NCBI GenBank assembly: GCA_950022655.1
Contig: OX465584.1
Span: 54,144,789 to 54,208,788, forward strand
Direction: 5' to 3'
Length of the DNA: 64,000 nt
Source: Alentia gelatinosa
Lineage: Eukaryota; Annelida; Polychaeta; Phyllodocida; Polynoidae
Below are positions 22,604-33,880 of this stretch, piece after piece. Numbering within the stretch: position 1 is the stretch's first letter; every line of letters begins with the position of its first letter. A program made the translations under genes and the position numbers. The notes under the pieces are model-generated. The model made no database searches. It was not told the DNA's origin and was given only the letters and a program-made list of their open reading frames with translations.

Positions 22604-22990
22604 ACCCGGAGTTTAGACTAGACGATTATAGGTGATGATTCTTGAATTTAGCACCACCTGACGACTTTCAGCTCGTGTAAACGCCAAGTTTGTGTGACTA
22701 CAGATGGTCTGATTATGTCAGATAATGTAATTTGGTACCACCTGGGGATAATCCTGCCAGCACAGGACTATTTTAAGCCAGCTTAAATTAATCATCTAGA
22801 CCACTGATGATTCTGTAACATTTCAGTCGTGTTCTGCATTTCTGTAAAAGAAAAGTTATCTAGTGTAAAAGCTTGAGGAATCTCTTGGCCCGACGACTAT
22901 TGCAGGCCGTATTGCGTAATCGTGCACCACCTGACGACAAATTGCCAGACGATCTACAATAGGCACGATTTTAGTCGTCTAGTGTTGGGT
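22604..22990 (+). mobile_element. TIR element, GGCGTTTACACTAGACGA group
   Basis: Left CCCGGAGTTTAGACTAGACG. The interior has CACCACCTGACGACTTTCAG and GTGCACCACCTGACGAC. The right end TTTTAGTCGTCTAGTGTTGG is the diverged complement of the left. The right boundary is approximate. Confidence 0.55.
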
Positions 22991-23083
22991 CTGATGACTG
23001 AGCGTTTCTGTTTAATCTTAAACGGCACTAGCTATAGACAATGAATATACGTGATGACTGTGGTTCATCTAGCAAATGGTCAT

Positions 23084-23429
23084 CAGGGACCTGTTTCAGT
23101 AGTTTCGTGACATTAGGCCTAGACAGACATCAACAGCGGCAACAACAGTGCAAGCAACAGCGGAAATTTTTTTGTCAGGTTTCAAAACGCATGTCACAGT
23201 TGATGTCAAATATCAGCCAAACATTTTCTTCATATTTGGAACGATTATAGGTTATATATATCCCTTACTCGTGTTAAAGTTTCTTGGCTTAATTCCTACG
23301 GGGAGTGAGTGAAATTGTCTAATACCTTTGAAACCAGACACACCATGTCCCGCAACTTGTGTTGATCTGTCCGTATGGTGTCATAGACGCCATATAGACA
23401 TGTCACGAAACTGCTGAAACAGGTCCCTG
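23084..23429. mobile_element. CAGGGACCTGTTTC-ended element (copy 3)
   Basis: Left CAGGGACCTGTTTCAGTAG, right CTGCTGAAACAGGTCCCTG. Shared interior blocks CAACAGTGCAAGCAACAG and CCGTATGGTGTCATAGAC are present, with a unique insert of about 150 bp around 23165-23310. Confidence 0.72.
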
Positions 23430-23776
23430 GTGGTGCTCGATTACGCAATCTCGACCGTGTTAGACATCAACCCTAGAATGTCCTCAAAAGTGTACAGTAT
23501 AGAAATGTACTGCCTTGAAATTCCACCATGGAGTTGTCCCATTACCTTAATTCCATGTAAGGAATACAGTAGACCGAGTAGCCAATGACTGCATTCGCAG
23601 CAAACCCCGACCTTCACCCTGACCTCCTTACATAATATTTTCTAGCGCCTTGGGAAGGCTCTGCAGTCAAGAGTTGACCTCAAATCTTAGGGCCACAACC
23701 ACCCTCGATAGTCACCGGAGTCAAATCGCCTGCATAATATAATAAATAGGTGGTGCTTAAATTGCATATTCTGACA
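23430..23776. other. No gene recognised
   Basis: Unassigned sequence between two elements. Confidence 0.3.
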
Positions 23777-23778
23777 TA

Positions 23779-24076
23779 AGGCCCATTTCCATTTGCCGAT
23801 TTCCCATCACCAACCTACAGTCAGGAACCACCAACAGACGTTTGGCACTGCTGACCCAATATCGGTTAATGGAAACAAACCAGCTCGTGAAATGACCCAC
23901 GACGTTTTCTGCTTAGATTATGCAATGTGGCACCACCCAACACTCAGTGAAAGCTTGGTCACTGAGTGAAATCCACTACCCTCCTATACCGACACACAGT
24001 CAGTGACACCACCGACAGACGTTCTGGGTAACTCAGAAGATCTACACCCTTTTCGTCGGCCAATGGAAATGGGCCT
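23779..24076. mobile_element. TA-flanked MITE, TTTCCACTGGCC group
   Basis: AGGCCCATTTCCATTTGCC at the left and GGCCAATGGAAATGGGCCT at the right, bordered by TA at 23777-23778 and 24077-24078. Closely related to 38804-39078, sharing the GGTCACTGAGTGAAAT and CCACCGACAGACGTT blocks. Confidence 0.85.
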
Positions 24077-24078
24077 TA

Positions 24079-24213
24079 TATCAGACGATCTGTAGTTGCC
24101 ACTCCCTTTGCGTTCACACGAGACGTTTTCTAGGTGTTTATTACCCAAAGTCATCAGGCGGTGATAAATTCAAGATTCAGCTTCCATAATCGTCTAGTGT
24201 AAATACCGGGTGC
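24079..24213 (+). mobile_element. Right-end fragment, GGCGTTTACACTAGACGA group
   Basis: CAGACGATCTGTAGTTGCCA and GTCATCAGGCGGTG, then ATAATCGTCTAGTGTAAATAC and CGGGT, match the right third of 30919-31301. It is cut on the left by the adjoining MITE. Confidence 0.6.
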
Positions 24214-24390
24214 GATTGGAATTCAGGATTATAACCTTTCCGAGAAATAAAACTGCTGGCATTGAAAAACACAAACCTTATTAGGAAATTCATAACTCTT
24301 TTATAACACAATTATAATCATATATTGTAAAACAGAGCTTTCGGCCTGGAGGTTCTAGGTTTAACAGAGCAATATCACAAGAAGCCAAGA

Positions 24391-24444
24391 CCAAAAGAAA
24401 CAGTGAAGACTTCAGATCAGAATTGCTAATTTCAGAAAACTTCA
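24391..24444. repeat. 54-bp direct repeat, left copy
   Basis: Begins CCAAAAGAAACAGTGAAGAC and ends AGAAAACTTCA. It is repeated with one visible substitution at 24640-24693, across 195 bp. Confidence 0.95.
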
Positions 24445-24639
24445 GGTCAAAGACTTAATATAAGTTACTTCTTTTTTATGCCATTTAGGTATATGATAAT
24501 AACTAAATATAGTCAGTCCATAGGGATACTATTCTCTTACTTTTGTTTCATAAATACGTTTCCTATCGTAATTGTTAGGTATATAGAAATAAGGAATCAA
24601 TCATTGAGCCCATAGTGATGTCTGTTCTCAGTCTTTCAT
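24445..24639 (+). repeat. Dispersed 180-bp repeat between direct repeats (copy 1)
   Basis: TTACTTCTTTTTTATGCCAT, GGTATATGATAATAACTAAA and CATTGAGCCCATAGTGATGT match 27608-27787 almost base for base over about 175 bp. Confidence 0.9.
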
Positions 24640-24693
24640 CCAAAAGAAACAGTGAAGACTTCAGATCAGAATTGCTAACTTCAGAAAACTTCA
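24640..24693. repeat. 54-bp direct repeat, right copy
   Basis: Same sequence as 24391-24444 apart from T to C after GAATTGCTAA. Confidence 0.95.
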
Positions 24694-25164
24694 TCGAGTT
24701 TTGAAAATCAACTGTCATGCAGATGGAGCAGTAATTAGCGCTAATGCTGTTCAAATATGGCCATCAGCTGTCGTTTACTGGCGACGCCCATGCTTAGTGA
24801 CGTTGTCTGTGAGGACAAAATGAACTTGGAGAGCAAATTTCACAACATTTCGGAGGAGGCAGCAAGATGAGAAATATAAAACCTGGGAGGTAGTAGGGAT
24901 GACTTTCAGGGACCACCTCCGGCCCTGCAAATATCGAATATTTTGAACTTTACAATATGTTCCCATCATAGGTCACCTGAATCTAGGGATTCCTGTGGAG
25001 CAGATGTTTCTGTGCATGACCTATCAGATGTGTTCCTAAACTATATAGTACCTTGGTAACAGTGCAGGGATAGTACTTAAAAAGCTGATAAAATCTTTAC
25101 GTCAAAACAAATGCAAATACTGTTCATGCAGGTATTTATATATTGGAACGCAAGACTTTTCCTT
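24694..25164. other. No gene recognised
   Basis: Unassigned sequence with only short frames. Confidence 0.3.
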
Positions 25165-25640
25165 TTTAACACTCTATGGTCAAAATTTGGCGGTTTTCGG
25201 CAGGAAAATTTTGATTTCAGCATCAGCCTTTTCATTCAATTTTGAAATGCATAAACCATGTTTTCATACCTTTGAGATTGCGATAGAAACTGGTGGCTTT
25301 CGGCAATAGAAATGAATTACTGTCTTCATATATTGTAATATAGAATATTTCTCTATTTCATCCTTTCAAGACTCAATGACCAAAACATAGTGTTTCTCAG
25401 CAGGAAAACGTTGAAATTAAATTAGTTTGTTGCATATGGTGGGTTTTTTAATCCTTTTAAGACTCTGTGATATAGATTTGGCGTTTTTCAGCAGGGAAAT
25501 AATAATAATAATTCAACTACAGTTTCTCATTATATGTGATAATCCAAAATATACACCTTTTATACATCTTTTTAAAACTCTGTGTTAGAAAGATGGTGGT
25601 TTTCAGCACGAAAACGGTGAATATTAACGACAATATTCTC
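25165..25640 (+). repeat. Diverged tandem array, five units of about 100 bp
   Basis: The motif TTTTCGGCAGGAAAA or close variants appears at about 25193, 25297, 25394, 25487 and 25601 (spacing about 92 to 115 bp). Each is preceded by AARACTCTRTG-like text, and a TTTCWTTATTTCAT-like block falls between several units. The units are too diverged and stop-rich to be exons. Confidence 0.65.
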
Positions 25641-26190
25641 TTTGTATGTTGTACTACAAAACATTTCTTTATTTTCTCATACCGGACGCTTGCTGAATGA
25701 TCGGACCTCAGCACGTCACCTCAAGTTAATTAAAGACCTCTCTTTTAGCTTCATTAGCAACAAGGAGACAGTTCAAATGACATCCCCTTCCTTTCTTTTA
25801 CAGAAAAAGAGATGCTTCAGATGTCATTTTTACCGGGTTTTTTAAATAGATTTTACTGTCAAAATACTTTTATTCATCCTGAATAACAATCGGCTCCTAG
25901 CCGTTTGGATTTTGCATCAACCATCGATACAAGTCCTCATATATTACACTTATTTTTAAACAATCAACATACTCAAAGCTTGTGTAGGTCTAATAGGCCA
26001 ACACACCATTGTCCTGTTGGTATCAGTCTACCTATTTATAGCACAAGCTCTCATCAGCTATCACTTCTTCCAACAACCCAGCCGCCACAACCGCCGCCAC
26101 ACCGGTACCACTGTCACCGCCGCCGATGCTGTTCCACAGGGCCGTCCGGTAGTCTGTTTACAGACCACGCCGCCTAAGGCTTACAGTCTT
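25641..26190. other. No gene recognised
   Basis: Includes a GC-rich patch at 26080-26130 (CGCCGCC motifs) within otherwise unassigned DNA. Two overlapping frames of 90 and 76 residues have low-complexity proline, histidine and threonine content only. Confidence 0.35.
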
Positions 26191-26490
26191 TATCTCACCC
26201 CAGATATTTTTTTCTCCATAGACTTAACATTGGAAACTCGTATCTAACACCCATTAGATATTTAGGAAAAATATCCAAATTGGGGATAATGTCACAAATG
26301 TTAGCCCATTAGTCAATATTAAGGGTGAGATAAATTCAGAAACTCATTCAAGTTTAGGGTCAGAGATCGATTCCATCTCATTTGAATCACATAGCAATTC
26401 ACGCGGCTTGGCCTTGTGAATTATTATGTGATTCAAACTCAATGGGATATGAGCTCAGACCCTAAACTTTCATGGGTTTCCTCTATAGTA
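26191..26490 (+). repeat. Snapback element, TTATCTCACCCC subfamily (copy 3)
   Basis: Head TATCTCACCCCAGATATTTT and CATAGACTTAACATTGG, echo AAGGGTGAGATAAATTCAG, hairpin AAGTTTAGGGTCAGAGATCG with GCTCAGACCCTAAACTTTC, end TTTCCTCTATAGTA. Confidence 0.85.
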
Positions 26491-26903
26491 AAGGTCTAAC
26501 AGAGCACAGCTCCCATTTGCCAGTTCCCTCTGCATGATGGGAGAAAGGAATTATGTGATTGGCTGCTCTAATGTTAACACCAACTAACTCTCCAAGCTGA
26601 TATATTTGGTGCATGCCCAGTAAAAGCTACTCTCAAACCTATGCTTGAAGATTAACACATTGGTTACTGGCAAATCACTCAGGGTAGCTGAGTACCAGCA
26701 GAGGCAGGAATCCTTGACTCAAAATGGCACCCCATAACAGTCTTAGTTTGAGCCTGTGTGCCCTGGCCCTGGCGATAACAGACTTTAATAGAGTCTACTG
26801 TCCGGCAGTATGGCGGCATTTCTGTGTACAGGGTACTGTGGGTAAACCTTGAATGTTTTTTTTATCTATATAAAGATACTTATCTCGATGTATGTGGCAT
26901 ATT
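26491..26903. other. No gene recognised
   Basis: Unassigned stretch without repeats visible elsewhere in the window. Confidence 0.3.
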
Positions 26904-26905
26904 TA

Positions 26906-27182
26906 AGGCCCGGCGTCCACCTACTAAGATATGCCTCTGATATGGTCTATGATACACCTTCCAATAAAAAATCTAAATCGCGTCGGAAGGTCACCTAAGA
27001 TCGGGGCAGTTGACCACGTTTCTGCGATTCGGCACAGAAAACACCCCTTACGATCCATGGTGGATTGGCATGTATATGTCTACGATTTTGCACCTTCCTG
27101 ATATGTCTCTGATATCTGCTTTTTGTATCGGGGCCATATCGGTAGGTCTAAATTTCTGTCATAGTAGGTGGACGCCAGAGCT
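26906..27182 (+). mobile_element. TA-flanked MITE, CGTCCACCTAC group (copy 3)
   Basis: AGGCCCGGCGTCCACCTAC at the left, GTAGGTGGACGCCAGAGCT at the right, TA at 26904-26905 and 27183-27184. Internal GGGGCAGTTGACCACGTTTC as in the sister copies. Confidence 0.88.
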
Positions 27183-27255
27183 TACGGGTCATGTGGGTGT
27201 GTTTGCGTCCAGTGGCAATTACAACCAATACGTTGCGTCAACTGGCGTTTTACAT

Positions 27256-27583
27256 CAGGGACCTGTTTCACTAGTTTCGTGACATGTCTGTGACACCATA
27301 CAGACATTGGGGTTGTCTAGTTTCGTGACAACACAAGTAGCTGCCCTTAGGAAAAGACAGACCTCAGACATAAGAATTAGACAAATCTACACATCATGGA
27401 CCTGTTTCACTAGTTTTGTGACAAAAGTGGCACCAACAGTGCAAGCAAGAACGGACTACCAATATCCCATAGAGAGCGGCACCTCCACCTAGACAGCGAC
27501 GCTTCAAGTTCCATTGTTAGCCTCTCGCATTGGCGATGAGTACTCTCGTTTAGCACCCTCCCGACTTTTGAAACAGGTCCCAG
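27256..27583 (+). mobile_element. CAGGGACCTGTTTC-ended element (copy 4)
   Basis: Left CAGGGACCTGTTTCACTAG, right TTGAAACAGGTCCCAG. A second GGACCTGTTTCACTAG lies internally at about 27399. The last 130 bp before the right end are unlike other copies, so a deletion plus insertion is likely. Confidence 0.72.
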
Positions 27584-27607
27584 GTCAATAAATTCATAAG
27601 AAAAGAA

Positions 27608-27787
27608 AATTACTTCTTTTTTATGCCATTTAGGTATATGGTAATAACTAAACATAGTGAGTCCAAAGGGATACTATTCTCTGACTTTTGTATTATAAAC
27701 ACGTTTACTTTCGTAATTGTCAAGTATATAGAAATAAGGAAACAATCATTGAGCCCATAGTGATGTCTGTTCTCAGTCTTTTATCCA
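27608..27787 (+). repeat. Dispersed 180-bp repeat (copy 2)
   Basis: Starts ATTACTTCTTTTTTATGCC and ends CTCAGTCTTTTATCCA. Nearly identical to 24464-24640, but here without flanking 54-bp direct repeats. Confidence 0.9.
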
Positions 27788-27857
27788 ATACCTTTGGCCC
27801 TCCGCCTACAACGTCAGGCCGTAATTATGTTACAAAGGAACTCATACAACATCCTTA

Positions 27858-28285
27858 AGGGGGGCGTCCACCAACCACAACAAGGCTACGACAATGGCTT
27901 TCCGACAAGGTCCACAACAGCTCTACGATTGGAAGCCTTGTCTTAGTCGTTGTTGGTGGACCACAGTTCCCGACAAGAGGCTACGACAAGGCCATGACAG
28001 GCTGCGACATGAAACTTGTTGGGGGCCTGTCGGGGGCCTTCCGACAAGGTTACGACAAAATCGAACATGTTCGATTTTGGAGCCGTGTCGTGGCGTGTCG
28101 GGAGGTTGTCGCAGAGGTCTACGATAGAATATTTAGGTGGAGCGTGCACTTCCTGACAGGCTGCGACAAGGGCTCACGACAGCTCCCCTCCTCATGACAA
28201 TGCTGCGACAAGGCACCAATTGGAACTTTCTTGTCTGCTCTTGTCGTAGCCTTGTCATGGTTGGTGGACGCCCCCCCCCCCCCCT
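27858..28285 (+). mobile_element. TA-flanked TIR element, CGTCCACCAACC group (copy 1)
   Basis: Left AGGGGGGCGTCCACCAACC, right TTGGTGGACGC followed by a C-run and CT, TA at 27856-27857 and 28286-28287. The interior is packed with CTACGACAAGG and CACGACAGGC units spaced about 11 bp. The GAACATGTTCGATTTT palindrome is shared by all copies. Confidence 0.88.
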
Positions 28286-28289
28286 TACG

Positions 28290-29640
28290 GACACAATAAC
28301 TCTGCTTCCTCTTATTGATGTGTTATACTTTTACAATCCTTATAGTGAATAAGACTTGTTTTAATCCGCAGTGATATAGGCTAAGGGATGTTAGATGAAA
28401 TGATCCTATTGTAGTTTTACATTGACTTATAAAAGCAGCGTTTTTCGGCGTGGCACACGCTCAAAAGCAAATTTACAATTGCTGGAAGTCAATGGTGCAA
28501 TCAATCCTAGAGTCACAATACACACATATTTACTAATTGGTCTGCTTTGTCTAGACCTCCCCCCCCCCCCACATACACACACATACACCCCCATCATCAA
28601 TACATAACCATTTTTAGCATGAGTTCATTAATCCCCAGCAGGGAGAAGCTTTGACTTTCAGCTTTATGCTGATTACATTGATTCAAACAATGCCCAAGTG
28701 AGTTCTCCGGGTCTTATGTCAGCGATAAATAATCAAAGCAAGCATCTTCCATTTTGTAAATGAAGTCTGATGTCTTTTACTATTTACTGTAGCATGATCT
28801 ATGACAAAATACGCAAATTATGTCAATGTTAATGTAAATGCAATTGAAATCCATCTAAATCTAAAACTACATGGTGATATCTGGTATTGGTTTCTCTTGA
28901 ACTGAATATTTCACTAAAATATCATAATTTTGTTGTCATATACCAATATGCAACTTTCAAATCTATTGACTTTCATGTCAATAGAATTTTATAAACTATA
29001 CCTGCAATTACAGTTCTGCACTCGGTATCTACCACATAGCTAAATAGAAGGAAACTAATTTACATACAGAGGGCTTGACCAAAGTAAACATCTATGCATG
29101 TGTTACAGGGCCATTTCAGTATGAATGGATGGGAATTGATGTCATTTATGGAACTCGGCCTGGGGCCTCGTTCTGTAAATAAGACAATTCCCCATCTCAT
29201 TTTATAGCATGTACAGTATGGTCAGGTCGTTCTAGAAGTATTGCACGACGTGGCCAGAAATAGACGTAGCCTGTGTGTTCACTGCTCTACACTCATCTTT
29301 GCTTTGAGATCAAGTGGAGAAAACAGTCGATTTCATAGCAAGATGTGTCATTATGTCTTCATTGTGATGTTACCCACGTCGCTGAAACCATTCCTGCTAA
29401 CTGAGTGTCAGCATAATATGAGAGTGGCAGAGTGTATTGCATGGCTTGGATTGGTGACCCATGGCCTTTGGTCAGGGGTGGTCATTGCCCCCGCTGGTGA
29501 CGCTCTTCACCACTCAGCACCACCGTGCGCCACCTGTCGCTTTCTCACCGCACTCACCTCTGCCTCACACTTCGCTCTGCACTCGCACCGTACAGACGTA
29601 CTTTTTCCACCCACCCACCCTCACCACTTGTAATAACTCA
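28290..29640. other. No gene; poly-C/CA tract and a hairpin scrap
   Basis: 28558-28592 is a C-run followed by CA-rich sequence. 28620-29060 is AT-rich and free of repeats I recognise. 29150-29235 (CCTCGTTCTGTAAATA, CCATCTCATTTTATAGCATG) matches 47305-47385 and 54600-54680. Confidence 0.4.
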
Positions 29641-29845
29641 TAATGACTATACTTATTATGTCATATTCATTATAATTGACATCAAACATATATATGTCAA
29701 TTATCTATTACCATTGTTATTATTAATATTCGTGGTAATAATGTATTATCACTTATTCACATTAATAAGACCTTATAAAATTAAATAAAATTTTATTAGC
29801 CCATTCCGGCCTCCTCTTCGTTCATCCAGGGATATGGGGTAATGA
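29640..29845 (+). repeat. AT-rich dispersed repeat (copy 1)
   Basis: ATAATTGACATC with a facing TGTCAATTAT, then TAAAATTAAATAAAATTTTA and CATCCAGGGATATGGGGTAA. The same order occurs at 55870-56075 inside the larger element there. Confidence 0.7.
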
Positions 29846-30155
29846 TGGTATTTCTGGTTTAACGAGCTCTTACAGCTATTTATGTTAAAGTATTTCTATG
29901 GAAAGGTGTATAATAAAGGCAAAACATACAAATAAAGGCTTAAGAAAGTGGATCTTGATAACAAAACTCAATCCCATATGGCCAGGGTTGGTAACTCGCA
30001 CTACGGGTTTGTCACATACTCACAGCCATTAGGGATTTTGTTCTGTTCTCAAGCTCCACCTCCTGAAGCAGCCTTGTTTTAATTCTTGCAATACTCAATA
30101 AATACGATACTTACAATACACAATTCCTGATATCAGACCACTTGTGGATCATCCA

Positions 30156-30556
30156 TTTATCCTACCCCTAATAAAAGACGCCATAGGTTTAACACTGATT
30201 CATTGTATTTGACGGAGTGTTGAATAAAGTATTTATTCACCGAGGTGAATAAAAAAAACCGGACCAATCAGGGCCGCGATAACGAAAATAGATCCGGCAG
30301 TATTGATAAACGCAGCCATCCTCCGATGAGTGTCAACATGCTATTAACAAGGATAATCAGAAAAATTTCTCTGTATATCTGTGAGATAGGGTAGGATAAA
30401 TATGAAACCGAACTCGAGTTAGCCTTCTCAATGTTTATACCACTCTGGTCAGGTCTGCTACTCACTACACTCGGCCAACGCCTCGTGTAGTAATACACGA
30501 CCTGCCCATCGTGGCATAAACATTGGCAAGGCTAACTCTCGTTTGGTTTCTACTAA
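30156..30556 (+). repeat. Snapback element, TTATCCTACCCC subfamily (full copy)
   Basis: Head TTATCCTACCCCTAATAAAA, echo AGGGTAGGATAAATATGAAA near 30388, and a hairpin of roughly 145 bp at 30402-30548 (AAACCGAACTCGAGTTAGCC paired with GGCTAACTCTCGTTTGG). The loop contains CTCACTACACTCGGCCAACG. Related copies at 46780-46950 and 52248-52560. Confidence 0.82.
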
Positions 30557-30916
30557 GATTTCCCAACTTTGAATATATAGGTGCAAAAATTATGTCCATG
30601 CTCCTTCAGCCAGATGTAAATAAGCAAACCAACCGAAGAGCCTACTCTAACCTTCAGTCAAAATGGATGAAAAAAAATACAAAAGCTAAATCCTTGCGTG
30701 CTATACTGTAGAGGGCATCTCCATGGACAGAGATTCTAAGGAGATTGTGGTCGAAGCACTATGCATCAGTGGCTATTCCCGCACTTAATAGAGACCCAAA
30801 GGTCAGGGCAATTAGAACGGCATCTAGCTGCTGTCTGGGGATAGGATACAGCGGCATCAGCCACATGCTGAGAGATGAGGTCCCTCACGAACAAAAGACC
30901 TCACTAGCAGCGACGA
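30557..30916. other. No gene recognised
   Basis: Two short plus-strand frames (62 and 71 residues) without recognisable domains. Confidence 0.3.
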
Positions 30917-30918
30917 TA

Positions 30919-31301
30919 CCCGGCGTTTACATTGGACGACTAAATACGTGGCGACTGTAGATCGTCAGCTAATAGTCGCCAGGTGGTGGCAATGTCCACC
31001 GCAAAAGTCGTCTACGTCAGAATTTACTCGAGCGTTCACACTGACAACTATGTGTTTTCACAGAATCGCCGCCCCTGTAGACGACTAATTCAAGCCGGCT
31101 TAAAATAGTCGCTGAGGTAAGAGCGTGTCTAATAGTCGTGAGGTGGTGCCGTATTGCGTAACCACACGTTACCAGACGATCTGCAGTCGCCACGCACTTG
31201 GCGTTTACATTAGAAGACTTCTAGCCTTTTATTGCTGAAAGTCGTCAGGCTCCACTAAAATGAAGAATCGCCGCCTATAATCGTCCAATGTAAACGCCGG
31301 G
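30919..31301 (+). mobile_element. TA-flanked TIR element, GGCGTTTACATTGGACGA group (full copy)
   Basis: CCCGGCGTTTACATTGGACG at the left and CGTCCAATGTAAACGCCGGG at the right are perfect complements. TA lies at 30917-30918 and 31302-31303. The interior has TGGCGACTGTAGATCGTCAG and GTCGTGAGGTGGTGCCGTAT. Best copy for defining this family. Confidence 0.92.
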
Positions 31302-31830
31302 TAAGACAAGACACGTGGCACTGTGGTGGAACTCAGTATAAAGAGTCTGATCATCTTAAAGGGGCAGGAGCCTCAGTCAATAATACTTCAGGTAGCCCGG
31401 CCTATATGATTAAGAACAAACCAACATGTTTTGGTCAGTCGTCATTCTCCATTGAGATTGAATGCTGAATTTTTTTAATTTTTTTAAAGCAGTTTATTGG
31501 CACTTCCCCAATATACATGGAATTAATATTCGCATACAACAGTAAATTATCCATGTACAACATAATAAGAAAATTTATAGCTGCTTGGTTTTTTTTTGAG
31601 GAAAAGAAAAAGACATACATAGAATACCATACAGTTTTAACAGTGGTAAAAAGAGAAAATCCTTTCGTAATACAGAACCTGAACCAAACTCATGGGAGGT
31701 TGGGCTAGATATCTTTACGATGTGGAGGTAACTTCCCTCAAACCTTACAGGACAGAATGTTGTTGGACTTTATAACTAGACACAACCAAACATTTCCAGG
31801 AGCCACAGATCATAATAGAGATTGAATGCT
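31302..31830. other. No gene recognised
   Basis: Unassigned. Overlapping opposite frames near 31435-31708 reflect A/T-rich sequence only. Confidence 0.3.
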
Positions 31831-31832
31831 GA

Positions 31833-32076
31833 TTGTTATAAATGAGGCAACAGCCGAGTGAATATTGCGAAGCATTCAAACAATATGGAGATCAATGATT
31901 GTGACCAAAACAAGCTTCTTTTTTGTATTCATCTCCCTCCTGTATATATAGAATTAACTATATGATCTTGACGTGTATTGTGTCATTGCCCATTGAGTAT
32001 TGGTACTGATACTTGCATCTATGGAGAACTAGTTCATAATGTTAAGCCTACAGGTAAAAAATACCAGGGTAAGATA
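31833..32076 (-). repeat. Truncated snapback element, TTATCTCACCCC subfamily
   Basis: GAGGCAACAGCCGAGTGAAT, CATTCAAACAATATGGAG, GTGACCAAAACAAGC, then CATAATGTTAAGCCTACAGG and terminal CAGGGTAAGATAA. It lacks the distal hairpin arm seen in 11870-12167. Confidence 0.65.
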
Positions 32077-32580
32077 ATCTTCAATGAACCCGTGGTCATA
32101 TCTCCTTCGTATAGTGCATACTCATACACATTTACCCATGTCGTATTTATGGCCATACGTCACACTGTGATGCATTAGATTGCCCTCGGCATTGGGATGA
32201 ATTGATTGACAATAATACCACATGTTTTTCACCTACACCTACAGTAATCCTGTTTTCAACCTTACCGTATTCATTGTATGGTTTGCAAAGCTTCTTTTTA
32301 CAGTTTCTCTTCGCACACTGTTATCGGTATGATTCAATGATTTATCAATCGATGTATCTGACTTCCTTGTGTGAGACAAATAGCGGCCAAACACTTGATA
32401 AAAAGTATACCATATTGATGATGTGACGATCTATTGGTTCAAACAATATCTGATTGAATATTGAATATCGTGAAAATATATCTTCTGCACCTATGAGAAA
32501 CATTTATAGAGCTATTGATAAGCCTCTTCATAGAAAGATTCTTATTCAGATTCAAAAGGCATTCATAGACAATAAGAATG
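32077..32580. other. No gene recognised
   Basis: AT-rich unassigned sequence with short frames only. Confidence 0.3.
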
Positions 32581-32639
32581 AAATTGATGAGTGTTTGGTA
32601 TGTGTCCCCGTTCGCCATCAAGTTTGTAGTACGCAGTAA

Positions 32640-32806
32640 TATATATATATAGAGACATAGTTAGTGTGAATGAATCGAATCTGTTCAGATATATTTTGAT
32701 CAGAAATACTCCCCGAGTTCGAAGAACGAGGTGAGTATTTCTGACCAAAATATCGAGGAACAGATGGAATTCAGTCATACTCACCGTGTCTCTCTATTAT
32801 TATATC
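32640..32806. repeat. Large palindrome
   Basis: Left arm about 32641-32712 (TATATAGAGACATAGTTAGT, TGATCAGAAATACTC), right arm about 32735-32806 (GAGTATTTCTGACCAAAATA, CACCGTGTCTCTCTATTATT). Half of it recurs at 3337-3405. A strong hairpin in single strand. Confidence 0.85.
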
Positions 32807-32894
32807 ATTAAGAATGCAATTCTACAACTCAATGAATAGTAGATTGAGTGGTCATGTGGTAAGGAGGGACGTATGATTATTCTTTCGTCACTCA

Positions 32895-33180
32895 GTGACG
32901 AACGGAATTTGTCCGCCTCGTCAGTAAAAGGAAGACATTTGCCCATAGGTATATAGTAATATGAACGAGGCGATAGCTGAGAGAATATTCTGAAGTGTTC
33001 AAAACAAGATGGCGAATGGGGACTCAGACCACGCACGAATATCTTTCTGATTTTATCTTAGCCTGGAAATATCTATCTGTTTATCACCCATGGAGTATGA
33101 TGTACCGTACTCGCAAGCCTGTTCAGTAGCGAGTTCCCAAGTTGAGGCCTATGGGACGTTTATTCCCAGCTAAGATAATA
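32895..33180 (-). repeat. Snapback element, TTATCTTAGCC subfamily (copy 3)
   Basis: GAACGAGGCGATAGCTGAGA, AAACAAGATGGCGAATGGGG, TTTTATCTTAGCCTGGAAAT, CCATGGAGTATGATGTACCG and terminal CCAGCTAAGATAA. Compare 8441-8786. Confidence 0.68.
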
Positions 33181-33289
33181 ACAAATAATCCTAATTAGTA
33201 TAAACAATATATGATCATGTACCACATTCCTTCCCAGGGTTCTATGCTTCTAGTACTGCCAGGACTCGTGACAAATATGAGATCAACAG

Positions 33290-33560
33290 GGATTCTTAAC
33301 CCTTTCACGCCGGGAGGGTGTTACGGGTCTTTTCAGGCCAATTGTAATGATTTCACGTGATAAAACATGTGATCTTTAATATTATTTTATGAGTATTTCA
33401 AAATTGTAAGTGTAATGTCATGCCAACATTCTGTGAAAAATTCATCATTATTGATCAATTATTTCCAAAGTTATTACAGATAAATTATGATTTTGTAAGT
33501 CTCAGAAAATAATGCCTTGAGGCATCATCCAGCCACGCACGGGGCCAAAGAGTTTTAACA
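33290..33560 (+). repeat. CTTTCACGCCGG / AATGCCTTGAGGCATC repeat
   Basis: Begins AACCCTTTCACGCCGGGAGG. Near the other end it contains AATGCCTTGAGGCATCATCC. Shorter relatives at 36205-36290 and 38395-38470 carry the same CCTTRAGGCAT self-complementary core and GGGTT ends. Confidence 0.6.
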
Positions 33561-33880
33561 TGGCAGTGGGTTGGCCTTGCGGCATCTTGATTGATTAATC
33601 CAGAATTCCATTTGCAAAGCCAATGTTATTTTGAGCAATTGTCATTGCAGAGATGGGGCAGTCAGATACGGCCATACTCTATGTCTTTTCTGTGGCAGTA
33701 ACTTGAAATTACTCTCTAGATGATAACAAATGTATGTTGTGTAGCATTTGCGACGGAAGAAATTTCCACACAATCTATTTATAAGAGAAAGCCGGGACAA
33801 GGAGTCTCTTTCTATTGAGACATATTTGTACGAAATGTCATGTTGCGCTTCCCCAGTCTATCAAATTGGCCGCCACTTTG

